A DNA stretch of 64,000 nt from Undaria pinnatifida (GCA_012845835.1 JABAKD010000009.1:17495318-17559317); one strand, 5' to 3'. Counted from the first letter of the stretch, positions 43,676 to 54,480 are shown. Translations and numbers: made by a program. Notes: generated by a model from the sequence alone, not told the origin.

Positions 43676-44100
43676 TGTAACCGATGCTTTTCGAGGGACC
43701 TCGCAGGAATCCTCAAGTTCTCGAGTTGCCCACCACCAACGAATCCCTTACTACTACTAGTAGTACTTGGTACACTGCTGTGGCCCGAGTGTCGCTCAAT
43801 CGGCACGATCTAGGCTACGCACGTTGCCCCCCCCTGCGACTGACTGCCGATCTTTTCACGTGCCTGCTTCTAAAACCTCTCCCAGCTGTCTGCCCGCCCC
43901 CTCCCACTTTACCCCCTCCTGCCTGCTCTGCGTCGTTCGGCTCTACGTCAGTAGCAGAGCCCACGCACCCGTCGCCGCGCTGTTGTCCGTGCGGTATGAT
44001 TTGCATGTGCTTGAAGAGGGGATTGGATACTTTTTGGGGAAGAATAAAGGACAAAAAAAAGTTGAAAACATAGACTAATCCAAAAATCTTAAGAATAAAT

Positions 44101-45003
44101 AAAGTCAAGCGAGACACAAGTGAATCTCAAGGCGAAAAGGAGACACGAGACTTGGCCAGGGCCCGGCAACGGAGTCAATCGGGATCAGGAGCTACCGCCT
44201 TCCTAAGGGCGAGACCTGTAGACTCAGCTAGAACCATCCCTGCATCAGAGTTCGTGACTGCGGGGAAGAGATTTCTGGGGATAGAAGAATTCCTCGCGGC
44301 GAGATGCCCATGCTGCGGTGAAGCGGAGGTTAATACGCGGCATGCGCGATTGTGTCATCGAGCGGGCGCGCAAGTGAATCAGCACCAACCCCTCGTGCAC
44401 GCGCTCTCCCGCACCCTTAAGAGCATGTCCGTCCGCCACCAGGTGGAAAGCGGAGCCCCGTTCCACGCAGACAGGGATTTGCGAATGGACATCGTGATTG
44501 AGGCAGGTGGACTAAGAGATGCTACGGCACCGGAGTATCGCGACAAGTCGATACTCCTCGACGTGACGTATGCGGACCCACAAGCAGGGGTCCACATGCG
44601 GGCAGGAAGCGCGGATCGAAACGGATCAGCGGCTTCCACTTCCGAGGCGCGCAAGCGCAACCACTACGCTCGTCCGGGACAGGTGTCCTTCGACGAACGC
44701 AGCTACAAACTCGCCACCCTCGCGGTGGAAAGCTTTGGGCGCCTCGGTAAAGAAGGCAGCGACCTGATAGATCAGGTAGCGGCAAGCATCGTTGGAGGGA
44801 CGGACGCATCGTCCCTAGCGCGGAAAGGCGTGTGCAAGGAGCGACTATTCCAAATCATCTCTGTGACCACTCAGGTCGCGATTTCGCGCAGAGTTCATCG
44901 ATTTAGACTATCTCTGAGGGATCGTCAGGCCGCGAGGGGAAGGGAGGAAGAATCGGGAGGTTTAAGGCCACTGGCCTGGGGTGGCAATGTTGATGAGGAT
45001 TAA
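44101..45003 (+). CDS. Non-LTR retrotransposon 3' ORF remnant: CCHC finger plus restriction-like endonuclease domain
   Basis: The open frame (in frame from at least 44101; first possible non-ATG start at 44152) matches the C-terminal end of LINEs that carry a restriction-like endonuclease. It has a zinc knuckle CPCCGEAEVNTRHARLCH, then helical sequence, then a PD-(D/E)xK-like core: RDLRMDIVIEAGG, ILLDVTYADP with Asp, and EARKRNHY with Lys, followed by LATLAVESFGRLG. That order (CCHC, then endonuclease) is seen in R2-like and Utopia-like groups. The RT domain is absent, so this is a 5'-truncated insertion. The frame is still intact over nearly 300 codons, hence fairly young. Confidence 0.75.
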   Translation, partial: KVKRDTSESQGEKETRDLARARQRSQSGSGATAFLRARPVDSARTIPASEFVTAGKRFLGIEEFLAARCPCCGEAEVNTRHARLCHRAGAQVNQHQPLVHALSRTLKSMSVRHQVESGAPFHADRDLRMDIVIEAGGLRDATAPEYRDKSILLDVTYADPQAGVHMRAGSADRNGSAASTSEARKRNHYARPGQVSFDERSYKLATLAVESFGRLGKEGSDLIDQVAASIVGGTDASSLARKGVCKERLFQIISVTTQVAISRRVHRFRLSLRDRQAARGREEESGGLRPLAWGGNVDED

Positions 45004-45243
45004 GGTAGACTCTCAGCTATAACATACCAGGTATATAGGGAAAGGAAATAATAGTAGATAAAAGGAGAAGATGTGGGGAGAGGAAATGGGCGAATGGTTG
45101 GCGGAAGATACCACTGTATTATGGTGCGATCATTCGACTTCATATTAGGTGCTACTGCTGCTTTAAGGAAGGATATTCGATTTATATCGGAAAGGCATCT
45201 ACGCTACATTGTCGGAGGGCAAAAATAATAATAATAATAAAGT
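45004..45243 (+). mobile_element. Probable 3' UTR and (AAT)n tail of the LINE remnant
   Basis: From the stop codon the sequence is non-coding up to a short AATAATAATAATAATAA tract near 45226-45241. A simple-repeat tail is common at LINE 3' ends. Assigning it to this element is inference from adjacency. Confidence 0.45.
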
Positions 45244-45694
45244 CAGTTGTGAGTTGTGAGGTCGACTTTCGGGACAAGGCACCCTGGTTGGGAGCCTGAT
45301 GTGGCCTTGGGTAGGCATCATCTATCTGGGCAGTTTTACAGCAGTGCACACATCATATGATGATACTGGAAACTTCTTGTCTGCCCAACCCCTTTTACAC
45401 TTCCTGATTCATCTTTCCTTCTTTCTCACGTACTAATAATACTACGATTTCTTAGCCCTAAAATTCGGCAAACTTCAGCCTCACTTTCTTAGCTATTAAA
45501 GCATCAATTTCTTGTAGTCTGTCGCGTACACGACTGACGACTACTCTGTATCTCTCTAGGATGAAGAATCAGCACGGACACTGGGTGTACTGATGCGTCG
45601 TTGGGTGGAAAGAACGAGACGGTGAAGACAACATACACTCTGTATCTCAATAAATATAGGTCTAGACTACGAGTATAGTCTAGACTATACGATG
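45244..45694. other. No gene seen
   Basis: AT-rich sequence between the LINE remnant and repeat family J. A palindromic GTCTAGACTACGAGTATAGTC stretch is broken by a few bases near 45660-45690. Confidence 0.45.
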
Positions 45695-46450
45695 ATTCTT
45701 TTTTCGGGTATTCAGTCGGGAGTTTTTTTTCGTCTCGGCCTCAGTAGTAGTATGTGATTCGCGGAACTGCAATTCTCGGTAAAATAGCTTCGTTCGAGCG
45801 CCGTCTTCGGGGGGCGGCTCAAACGCCCCTCGCCCTGCCGTAACTGTTCCGCACCTCGACGTGAACGCGGACGGATGCCGAGCGAGACAAGCGAGAAGTT
45901 GCAAAAATACCGCATGTCGAGGAGGAATTCCTGAGATTTTGGTTGTATCTTAACGTCTTGCAACGCCTGGATGATTTACACCATTGGCATAATTTCCAAA
46001 CGGTAGTTAGTTGCCATTGTAATGTTTTGAATTTTGCGGTGGCATACTCTCGAGCCTTTGTTTTGCTTGATGTCTGCAGAGCTTGAGCGTTTGTTTGTTT
46101 TGCTTGATGTCTGCAGGGCAACGGATGAAACGCGTAAAAGTCTTCGGGGGGCGGCTCCACCGCGTAAAAGTCTTCGGGAGGCGGCTCCAACGCCCCTCGC
46201 CCTTCCACATCCGTTGGGCACCTCGACGTGCACGCGGATGGATGCTTAGGGAGACAAGGGGGAAGTTGCAAAAATATTGTATTTTGAGGAGGTAATCTTG
46301 CGACTTCGGTTGTATCTCAACTTCTGCAGCGTCTGGATAATTTCCAAAATTGGCATCATTTCCAAACGGTAAGTAGTTGCTAAGGTTTTGAATTTTGCGG
46401 TGGTATAATCTCGAGCGTTTGTTTTGCTTGACGTCTGCAGGGCTTGAGCG
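45695..46450 (+). repeat. Repeat family J, two tandem copies
   Basis: Unit landmarks: GGGGCGGCTCAAACGCCCC, GCACCTCGACGTGAACGCGG, AATTTCCAAACGGTAGTTAG, TTTTGAATTTTGCGGTGGC, TTGTTTTGCTTGATGTCTGC. The first copy (45695-46100) is complete; the second (46110-46450) begins with a short duplicated GCGTAAAAGTCTTCGGG piece. Confidence 0.75.
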
Positions 46451-47034
46451 CGTGTTATAATACCAGTAGTTGATCCCTCGAATTCGTCTTTTTATATTAT
46501 TATTGCGTCTGGTGCTGTTAAAGTGTTCCTCATTTCGAGCGTGCTTGGCCTGCACGTCAACCTGATATAGGCTCAAAATCGTCAGGAGGAGTTGTACAAG
46601 TGAAGAATGTGTATAACTTCGTCGGGTGAATACGCACATGAAAAAATAATATCTGATAAAATATTAGTTGGGCGCACGCGCCAACAACAACGACGTGCAG
46701 CAACGATGGACAATCTACAAAAAGAAATATACAAATAACGCGTGAGCGGTGACGTGCTTTTCGTACACGTATGTATATACTACGACATCTGCGAAAGGTT
46801 CCCTACGGCCGGGAACGAAGGCGGGGATAAAACTTTATTTAGGACGTAAAATTCTAGACAGACACCCTTCATTAACAAATAAGAAAATCCCTAGATAACG
46901 TATATGATGCAAATGACCAGCCGAATTGCGACCGAGTAAATAATTGCGAGCTTGGTTAGTAGTAGGCTTTGATATATATATATAGGCCAAGGTTTTTTGC
47001 GCGACCTACTATGCAAGTAAACAGCCAAATTGCG

Positions 47035-47215
47035 GTTGCTTTTTTTTTCGTCTCGGCCTCAGTATGCGATTCTATTCGCGCAACTGGAATTCTCGGTCAA
47101 ATAGCTTCGTTCGAGCGCCGTCTTCGGGGGGCGGCTCCAACGTCCCTCGCCCTGCCGTATCCGTTCCGCACCTCAACGTGAGCGCGGATAGACGCTGAGC
47201 GAGACAATCGAGAAG
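47035..47215 (+). repeat. Repeat family J, partial copy
   Basis: TTTTCGTCTCGGCCTCAGTA, GTCAAATAGCTTCGTTCGAG, GGCGGCTCCAACGTCCCTC and GAGCGAGACAATCGAGAAG, the 5' part of family J only. Confidence 0.75.
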
Positions 47216-48488
47216 TGCGCTTTTTTGTATTTTAGGCGGTATACGCCCGAGCTATTCTTGGTTGGATCTTCTTGGCAATATGTAGAGTAAACAAATAAAT
47301 TTCCAAATTGGCGTCATTTCCAAATTGGCATCTAAATTTCTTCCCGACGATGCTTTTGTCATGGCCGCCTCCAAGCGCTTGCCCTATCGTAGCTACTACT
47401 TACTGCTGTGTGTCGTTTCCTTTCGGCTCAGTGGGTATAGTGCTATATAACCAACGAAGGGTGTGTCGTGAGTACGATTCTCACCGAGATCATATTTGGT
47501 ATTCAGGAGTATGCGCGCTGGAGACATTATGAATGGTTATGATAGAAGCTATGTTGTTGGTGTTCTCCTGAGTACTACTAACTGTTGCAGTAGCACGTGG
47601 AGAGGGGATATAGCTCCGGAGATCTCTCTTACGAAGTCGGTGAGAATTAATTAACCAACTCAAAAACATATTTGGTTGGTTTTTTAGCATGTAACGCAAT
47701 GATGAGTTACTGAGTCACGTGACAGGGGGTAGTAGTGCTATGTGTCGTGAGTTCGATTCTCACCGACTTCATATTTGTCTTTTTCAAGCATGCGCGCTGA
47801 CGACAATATGAATGGTTATTTTCGTGGTTTAACATATATATACTCCGTATATTATTATAAAAATTAAAATACACTCCATCCAGCTGTGAGATCGATATAT
47901 TATGTAGCACTACCCACTAGCTACTAAGTTATTGAGTGATTAAGTAGCTCAGTGGGGGCAGTGCTGTAGGATTTCTCGGTCAAATCACTTTGTTCGAAGG
48001 GCGCTGTCCAACGCCTTCCTTATCCGCCCCCTATTATACCTGGTCGTGGACGCGTACTACGTACGGGAGGACCTAGGTAAGAAACACATCCGAGAATCGG
48101 GGCGACGATTTTGGATTTTGGATTCCTGGGCAGTTTTTTTCCGAGAGTGGGTCAACGCGTGGCGTACCAATCGATGGCACAGCAGCAATCTATAGTAGTA
48201 GAAGTAGTAGTAATAGGTATCTTCTTGACAACATGCCGTGTGCGCGAGCCATCGATGATACAGCAGTAAATAATCTATAATAATAATAATAATCGACTAT
48301 ATATGCCTGGTACGTTGTTTTCATATATATTCCGAGCTTCAAGAAGAGCAGCAGTTTTGTTGTTGTTGTTGTTGTTGTTGTTGTTCTCAAATCAACTCCC
48401 ATAATCAAGTCGGTGGTCACAGGACAGGCTCCATCAGTACCACATAATGTTCACTGACACCGCAGGCAACACCTCTCTGGGTAACGCG
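47216..48488. other. No gene seen; cluster of tRNA-like SINE fragments
   Basis: tRNA-like A/B box pairs occur at about 47424-47485 (GGCTCAGTGGGTATAGTGC with GAGTACGATTCTCACC), at 47730-47765 (GTGAGTTCGATTCTCACC) and as an A-box-like CTCAGTGGGGGCAGTGCTG near 47949. Acceptor stems do not pair, so these are SINE remnants rather than tRNA genes. (GTT)n lies at about 48357-48385. Confidence 0.5.
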
Positions 48489-48579
48489 GCGTCAACCATC
48501 GCAATATCATACAATTTCGCGCAACGTAATCTGTATGCAAAGATCCGGTTTTGTTTCATTCAATTGTCAGCCGATCGCC

Positions 48580-48945
48580 AAGGTGGTCTAGTTGTTTCGA
48601 ATACTACTAACATTTGTTTGCCCTTGAGTTCGATTCTCACCATGATGAGATTTTATTTTATTTGCAAAAAAATAAGAAAAAGGAATCAACTGCTGAGAGC
48701 GCCTATCAATAATAGCAGCGTGGATAGGAACAATTCGACGCGAGTTGACGAGTGAGTGGAGAAAATGCTGACTTCTTCTCGCGATGAAAATGAAGGCACG
48801 TGCCGAAGTAGGGAGGGAGGAGGAGGGCCCGCTATGTGAGCCCGGATCTGAGGTACTACTGGGAGGGAGCGCGAGAGTGGTGCGAGGATAATAAATGGGA
48901 TGAAGATTTTTTTTTTGCGAAGGTATGTTATTACTACCACACACA
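48580..48945 (+). repeat. SINE family G (tRNA-derived), in palindrome left arm
   Basis: The head GCCAAGGTGGTCTAGTTGT (A-box type) and GAGTTCGATTCTCACC (B-box type) is followed by ATCAACTGCTGAGAGCGCC, ACGCGAGTTGACGAGTGAG, GGAGGGAGGAGGAGGGCCC and GATCTGAGGTACTACTGGG, ending in AAATGGGATGAAGA plus T-rich sequence. The same element lies inverted in the other palindrome arm. Confidence 0.75.
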
Positions 48946-49925
48946 GCTCCCCCATCCTTTTCCAGGATTTTTTTGTTTGTGTACGTGTTCATTCTTCTAT
49001 TGACAGATTACTTGTTTTTGGTGCAGCAGTAGTAGTACACCCTGAAATAATATACTAGAGTGTCTGCGCCTATTTTTTTTCTAAAGTTGGACTTTCAGTC
49101 GGAAATGAAAAATAATACTGAGTACTAAACATCGACCTTTTCCGCTATGCGAATAGTCCGAAACGAAAAATTACTACTACCAGTAAATAATAGTTTGCTC
49201 TCTAAGTAGAAAATACACATGGCACTGTCAGCTGTTGTCATGGTAGAGACACTCCGGATATTGTTTATTGAGGGGACGCGTCCGATTTCGCCAACGTGAA
49301 AGCACCCGCGAAGCAAAGACAGCAGATAGATACACATATATCCCGCCTTCCTGGGTAAAAACAGAGAAGAATCGCTACGCCAACCTCCCGTACGAGCAAA
49401 GCCACCCCGCACCTATCTTAAACAATGCCGCCGCAACGAGAGACAGTTCTCCTCTTCTTCGTTTTCCTCCTCGCCCATGACCACGCAGACCAATCAATGC
49501 GACAGCCTTCAGGTAATAAACATAGCTCTTCCAAAACCTCGCCGGCTGACATGGCCCCATGTCTACGCTTGATGCAAACCGACTTCGGCTTCGAACCTCC
49601 ATTGCCACGGGGACAGCAGTGCAGTCTCTTCATTGATGCCAAGTCCTTTTTCGTTTCGCCTAGATAGAGGCAAAGCAGGTTCTCAATACACTTTTCGGTA
49701 TTTTTGTTTGATACGCTAACTTTTACTTGACGGCGCATTTAACAACAACAGTGTGTTTCGCCTATCCTTGCCTTCTTTGTTGTGTATGACGTTTTTCTTC
49801 TGTCAAATTATGCCCTTCATAATCTCATGCTCGTATTAAACTCTTGGCATTACTTTAAAGTTCAACGAATGTCAAATCAGACAGCTATACCTTAACTTGT
49901 CGAAGTCCTGCCCTGCCCTACCCGA

Positions 49926-49957
49926 AGCATGGGCGCCGGCAAATGCCGGCGCCCATG
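49926..49957. repeat. Terminal GC hairpin, left arm
   Basis: GCATGGGCGCCGGC and its complement pair as a 14-bp perfect stem around a four-base AAAT loop, at the inner end of the palindrome arm. It is followed by AGAGCCCTTGTA. Confidence 0.88.
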
Positions 49958-49975
49958 CAGAGCCCTTGTACATAT

Positions 49976-50407
49976 ATATGATGACGACGCCTACGCGGAG
50001 CCTTTGTATATATTATACCTGGTAAAAATTGAAATACACTCCAGCGGTGAGGTCGAAAAATTTGTCGAAACTCATCTTTGCAAGCTGTGTGTGATACTCC
50101 TATCGCGCGTATTACGGGTTGTGTGTCCTCATTAGCCTAAGGATATAGGTCGGCGACTCCCCTTGCAACTACAGTGTAACTATCAGGGTCAACAGGGTGA
50201 TGTTAGGCAGTCTGTGCGCGGAAACTATGAAACCACCGATAGGGGCAGCTTACGCTATACCTACGATGGGACCCGAAGGGTGCGCCAGCTAGCGTTGGGC
50301 TGCGAAAGCAACTGAGTTAAATCGACACACGACGCGTATGAAAATACGTGGAAGTGTGGTGAGCTAAAGCCTTATTTTTCCCCATCCGCCGGAGGGTAAA
50401 AATATAT
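49976..50407. other. Palindrome spacer with family C insertion
   Basis: A spacer of about 430 bp between the arms. It holds a family C copy (50026-50230) and, next to the right arm, a family K copy in reverse (about 50350-50402). A second GCGGAGCCTTTGTA echo of the arm end lies near 49997-50010. No gene. Confidence 0.7.
50026..50230 (+). repeat. Repeat family C, copy 6 (in palindrome spacer)
   Basis: Short form like copy 1, from ATACACTCCAGCGGTGAGG to CAGTCTGTGCGCGGAAAC. Small family C fragments also occur at about 47865-47895 and 53995-54033. Confidence 0.8.
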
Positions 50408-50423
50408 ATTTACAAGGGCTCCG

Positions 50424-50455
50424 CATGGGCGCCGGCATTCGCCGGCGCCCATGCT
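50424..50455. repeat. Terminal GC hairpin, right arm
   Basis: The same 14-bp GCATGGGCGCCGGC stem with an ATTC loop, at the inner end of the right arm, preceded by TACAAGGGCTCC. Its retention in both arms while the arms diverge suggests a functional or structural terminus. Confidence 0.88.
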
Positions 50456-51234
50456 TCGGGTAGGGCAGGGCAGCACTTCGACAACTCTAGGTGTAGCTGT
50501 CCGATTTGGCATGCATTGAACTTTAAAGTAATGCCAAGAGTTTAATACGAACATGGGATTCTGAAAGTCATGCTTTGACAAAAAAAACAACGTAATATTA
50601 TACAACAAAGAAGGCAAGGATAGACGAAACAAACTATGTTAAATGCGCCGTCAAGTAAAAGTTGGCGTCTATCAAACAAAAATACCGAAAAGAGTATTAT
50701 TGAGAACCTGCGTCGCCTCTAGGCGAAACAAAAGAGGCCTTGGCATTAATGAAGAGACTGCACTGCTGTCCCCGTGGCAATGGAGGTTCGAAGTCGACAG
50801 GGTGCAAAGTCGGTTTGCATCAAACGTCGACATGAGGACATGTCAGCCGGCGAGGTTTTGGAAGAAGATTGCTTTGTTTGTTACGTGAAGGCTGTCGCAT
50901 TGATTGGTCTGCGTGGTCGCGGGCGAGGAGGAAAACGTAGAAGAGGAGGGTGATCTCTCGTTGAGGCGGCGTTGTCTAAGATTGGTGCGGGGGTGGTTTT
51001 GCTCGTACGGGAGGTTGGCGTAGCGCTTCTTCTCTGTTTTTTCTCGAGAAGGCGGGATATGTGTGTTTGCTGTCTTTTCTTCGTGGGGGCTTTCACGTTG
51101 TCGAAATCGGACGCGTCCCCTCAATGCATAATTCCCGGAGTGTCTCTACCATGACGACTGCTGATAGTGCCGTGCGTATTTCCTAGAGACTGACATATTA
51201 TTTACTGGTAGTAATAATAATATACCTTTGCAAC

Positions 51235-51600
51235 ATTTTTTTTTCTTCATCCCATTTATTATCCCCGCACCACTCTCGCGCTCCCTCCCAGTAGTAACTC
51301 AGATCCGGGGTCAATAGCGGGCCCTCCTCCTCCCTCCCCACTTCGGCACGTGCTTTCATTTTTACCGCGAGGAGAATCCAGCATTTTCTCCACTCACTCG
51401 TCGACTCGCGTCGAACCAACCCACGCTGCTAGGCGCTCTCAGCAGTTGATCCCTGTTTTTTTTTTTGCATTTTTGCAAATAAAGTCAAATCTCATCGTGG
51501 TGGGTGTCGAACTCAAGGACAACCAAACGTTAGTAGTATTCGAGGGTAAAACCACTATTATTAATAGACCACCGGGGCGGCCGGCTGACAATTGATTAAA
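51235..51600 (-). repeat. SINE family G, in palindrome right arm
   Basis: Reverse copy of the 48580-48945 element: TCCCATTTATTATCCCCGC, GTAACTCAGATCCGGGGTC, CTCGTCGACTCGCGTCGAAC, GTGTCGAACTCAAGGAC (B box) and ACCACCGGGGCGGCC at the head. Confidence 0.75.
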
Positions 51601-51683
51601 TAAAAAACAAAACAGGATTTTTGCATAGAGATTACATTTCCCTTCCCCATATTGTATGATATTACGATGGTTGACGCGATATG

Positions 51684-52149
51684 TATAGAATAAAGCGCCA
51701 AATACCTAAATATCAGCGTACGCGGAGTTTTAGATATCATGAATAACGAACGACCGCGACGGCCGAGCACGACAAAGCATATCGCGTCGTTCTGCTGAGC
51801 TAGCGGTGCGCTGCTGAGCTGAGCCGCAGGGCATCGCAGGGCACTGCACGGCGCTTCGTTGCTGTAAGCTATAGCGCTGCGATGGGGTGCTGGGCGGTGT
51901 CGAGCTGATGAGCCAAGCCCAGATCTCAGCCGCTGAAGCTTCGTCAAGTACAAAACAAATGGTGCGAATCAAATAAAAGCTAAAGCTGGACCGTTCCGCA
52001 ACTAATGCACAGGCGGCAAATTAGCGGCAGTAGGAAGTTCAACTTACTAAACAAAAAGGAAGAAAAAATCGCGAAAAATTTCAAAATCGTGTTGGCAGAA
52101 AAACCAAATTTATTTGCAGGAAGCAGCTGAACGGTCAAGAAACAGGCAA
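51684..52149. other. No gene seen
   Basis: Contains direct CGCTGCTGAGCTGAGCCG-like and GCATCGCAGGGCACTGC stretches (51800-51860). Nothing else recognised. Confidence 0.4.
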
Positions 52150-52572
52150 TATTTCAGTTAGTTGTTGTTGTTGTTGTCGTTCTCACATTAACTCGCATAA
52201 TCAAGCCCGAAGTGACAGGACAGGCTCCAGTCACTCTGGAGCTGAGGAATACCCTAGGGGAAAAACACAAACCAAAGGTGGTACACGCATAAATCACAGC
52301 TGACGCAATTCATGCCACCACCACCAGAAACATATAAAAGTGAAATCGGGAGTCACCCTACGATGTGCCAGGTCCATACCGGTGCATACGTCTCATTACT
52401 CGCGCCTGGAAAAACCGACTATACCGCTTGCCAACCAAGAAAGACTACCACGTATATATTACACGTGGTATCTATCACTACGCATGCGCACAACAGACGC
52501 AAGTCAAGTGGAAAAAAGAAACAAAGAAGAGAAAGGAAAGGAAATGGGTGCATGGGGCCAAGAAAAGAAAAG
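52150..52572 (+). repeat. Repeat family B, copy 3
   Basis: Starts with a short GTT array, then CTCACATTAACTCGCATAAT, CCAGTCACTCTGGAGCTGAG, GTGAAATCGGGAGTCACC, and GACTATACCGCTTGCCAACC, ending in an AAGAAAAG-rich stretch. Same order and orientation as copy 1, with a shorter purine tail. Confidence 0.8.
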
Positions 52573-53519
52573 GTAAATAAATTTTGGGGGGTCTACTGGC
52601 GAGTCTTGCCACCAGCACGATGCCACGTGGTTTTTCGACGATCTACAGCAGTACTACGAACGACTTCCGATACACCCACCGAAGCACGGACTACCGGCGA
52701 ATTGCGCGATCGACAGCTGGCCGTGGTTGTCACGTGTCTCTGTGTTGGGGGCCCCTGTGCGCTGCCTCTTGCTGGCTATTGTTTGGGTAAAACATGCGGT
52801 GTGCTCGATGGTCTCACGGCACCAGAATCAGAACGTCCGCTCGTACGACGTATCATTCTTACAGGAAATAAATGTAATACCTGGTATTTTTTTCTCCATC
52901 AATATTAACATAAAACGGTTGTTATATATTGGACAGAGTGATGCGTGTACGGCTAAACTTGCCAACGGCACTCGTACTGCACTTTGAGCTATCTGCTGTG
53001 GTTCTGGTTGCTACAAGTTGCTGCAGTATGTGCTAGACGTTTCGCCCTTCGGCTACTGCTGCTGCACCTGATGTTGCGTGTTTGCCAATGCCGTCAGTTG
53101 GCGTTCATGCTCGTCGTACATACTGCTGTTTGTTCTCACCCGGTACGTATGGGTTTCCTCGTACCTCGACGGCACGACGACGAGCTCAAAACAGAAGGGA
53201 GGTGACATGAAATGGCGTGGACAATGGCCACATAGAAGCGAGCACAGCGGGATAGTTCGCTGCGAATCAACCGCACTCGTTCATGCCTACAGCAGAGGCT
53301 GCCTGGAGTGTCAGCGGCCATTCTAAAGCCAGGGCCAAAGGCCGAAGAGACGGCTCTACCTGCTTGGTTTTGTCTCGAGATTCTGTAACATGAAAATGTC
53401 ATGATTCCATGGTTTGGGAGTTATTTTGTCACGAAACGTTTTGCCGTCGGTAATTTGTGTCGCGAAGTTGTTGGATATCGTCGGTAACTTGTGTCACGTT
53501 TTAGGTGAACCAACACTAA
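52573..53519. other. No gene seen
   Basis: No repeat family or gene recognised. Open frames (52984-53326) lack conserved features. Confidence 0.4.
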
Positions 53520-53960
53520 AAAAATGAATTTCCAGCTGGCAAAACGAGCAGAAACAAAAGCAATAAAATGCCGAGCAAGAAACCAAACGAACTAGCAAAA
53601 AAGTACAGCAAAGAAACAAACGCTCGAGAGTATGCCACCGCAAAATTCCAAACATTATCACGCACCGTTTGGAAATGATGCCCATTTTGTAAATCATTCA
53701 GGCGTTGCAGCCATTAAGATTCAACAATTTTCCCAAAATTCCTCCTCGACACTCGCTCGTCTCGCTCGGCACCCGTCCGCGTTCACGTCGATGTGCGGAA
53801 CGGACACGGCAGGGCGAGGGGTGTTGGAGCCGCCCCCCGAAGGCGTCGCTCGAACCAAGCCATATTCGACCGAGAATTCCAGTTCCGCGAACCGCATACT
53901 TAGGCCGAGAAAAAAAACTCCTGACCAAACAAAGTCCATGACACCAAGGAATGACTCGAT
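53520..53960 (-). repeat. Repeat family J, inverted copy
   Basis: Reverse of the 45.7-kb unit: AACGCTCGAGAGTATGCCAC, CAAAATTCCAAACATT, CGTTTGGAAATGATGCCC, CGTTCACGTCGATGTGCGG and AGGCCGAGAAAAAAAACTCC. Confidence 0.75.
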
Positions 53961-54224
53961 ATTCAAGGAATGATTTTATATATATTTATATAAAACTCGT
54001 TTCTGAGGGGGACAAAATCTGATAGCTGTGATGACTCGTAGCACCTGTATATCCGTACGAAAGCATATAGACTACGTGGAGCGCTAGCTATCAGCCACCC
54101 CTAAAACGGGTGGTTCGAGTGTACACCTCTCTTGTACTCGTACCAGGGTGCTGTGCGAGTACGAACATACATATCTTAAGTACGGGTCAAAATCGTATCA
54201 ACTACTGCAGAGCATATATATAGC

Positions 54225-54480
54225 TTACAAGGTTCCCCTCCGGGAAGTGCCCAGGGGAGTGGCGCAAGTTCGCATTATTATCTATCATCACTACCGGACG
54301 CAATGGCCATTTATTTGTTTGGAGTACATACAAAAAAAACTTGCCCGGAAAAATAATGAATTCGCATTTTACCCGCAGTCGTACTTCTTGGGTGTCAACA
54401 GCAGTACTTTCACCACTTTTTGGGTACTCGAGATAGACGTGCCCACAATCGATCTGTTGTTGTTGTGGAGAAAATACGCA
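54225..54480 (-). repeat. Repeat family I, copy 2 (inverted)
   Basis: ACAAGGTTCCCCTCCGGGAA, AATAATGAATTCGCATTTTA, CACTTTTTGGGTACTCGAG and ATCGATCTGTTGTTG mirror 31740-31985, with about 30 bp extra in the middle. Confidence 0.8.

Larger units (their letters stand above)
48489..49975. repeat. Giant inverted repeat, left arm
   Basis: Left arm of an imperfect palindrome whose partner is 50408-51683. Matching landmarks in inverted order are: GCGTCAACCATCG; the tRNA-like SINE head near 48580-48640; the SINE body near 48780-48940; CCTCAATAAACAATATCCGG; ACTTTTACTTGACGGCGCATT; CTCTTGGCATTACTTTAAAG; and a terminal GC hairpin. About 200 bp near 48950-49180 have no counterpart in the other arm. Confidence 0.85.
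50408..51683. repeat. Giant inverted repeat, right arm
   Basis: Inverted partner of 48489-49975. It starts with the GC hairpin and the GGGTAGGGCAGGGCAG segment, then AATGCGCCGTCAAGTAAAAGT, and ends at CGATGGTTGACGC. Divergence of perhaps 10-20% plus indels shows that the duplication is not very recent, or that both arms are independent copies of one repeat inserted head to head. Confidence 0.85.

Noticed and set aside
47424-48640. tRNA genes
   Set aside because: A- and B-box-like motifs are present but acceptor and anticodon stems do not pair, and the same heads recur as repeats; treated as SINE remnants.
49425-49664. Secreted protein gene beginning MPPQRETVLLFFVFLLAHDH
   Set aside because: A signal-peptide-like start, but it lies inside a repeat arm, the copy in the other arm does not keep the frame, and the rest is not conserved.
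49926-49975. Helitron 3' terminus at the palindrome hairpin
   Set aside because: The hairpin fits, but no CTRR end follows it and no Rep/helicase sequence is present; kept as an open possibility only in the palindrome finding.
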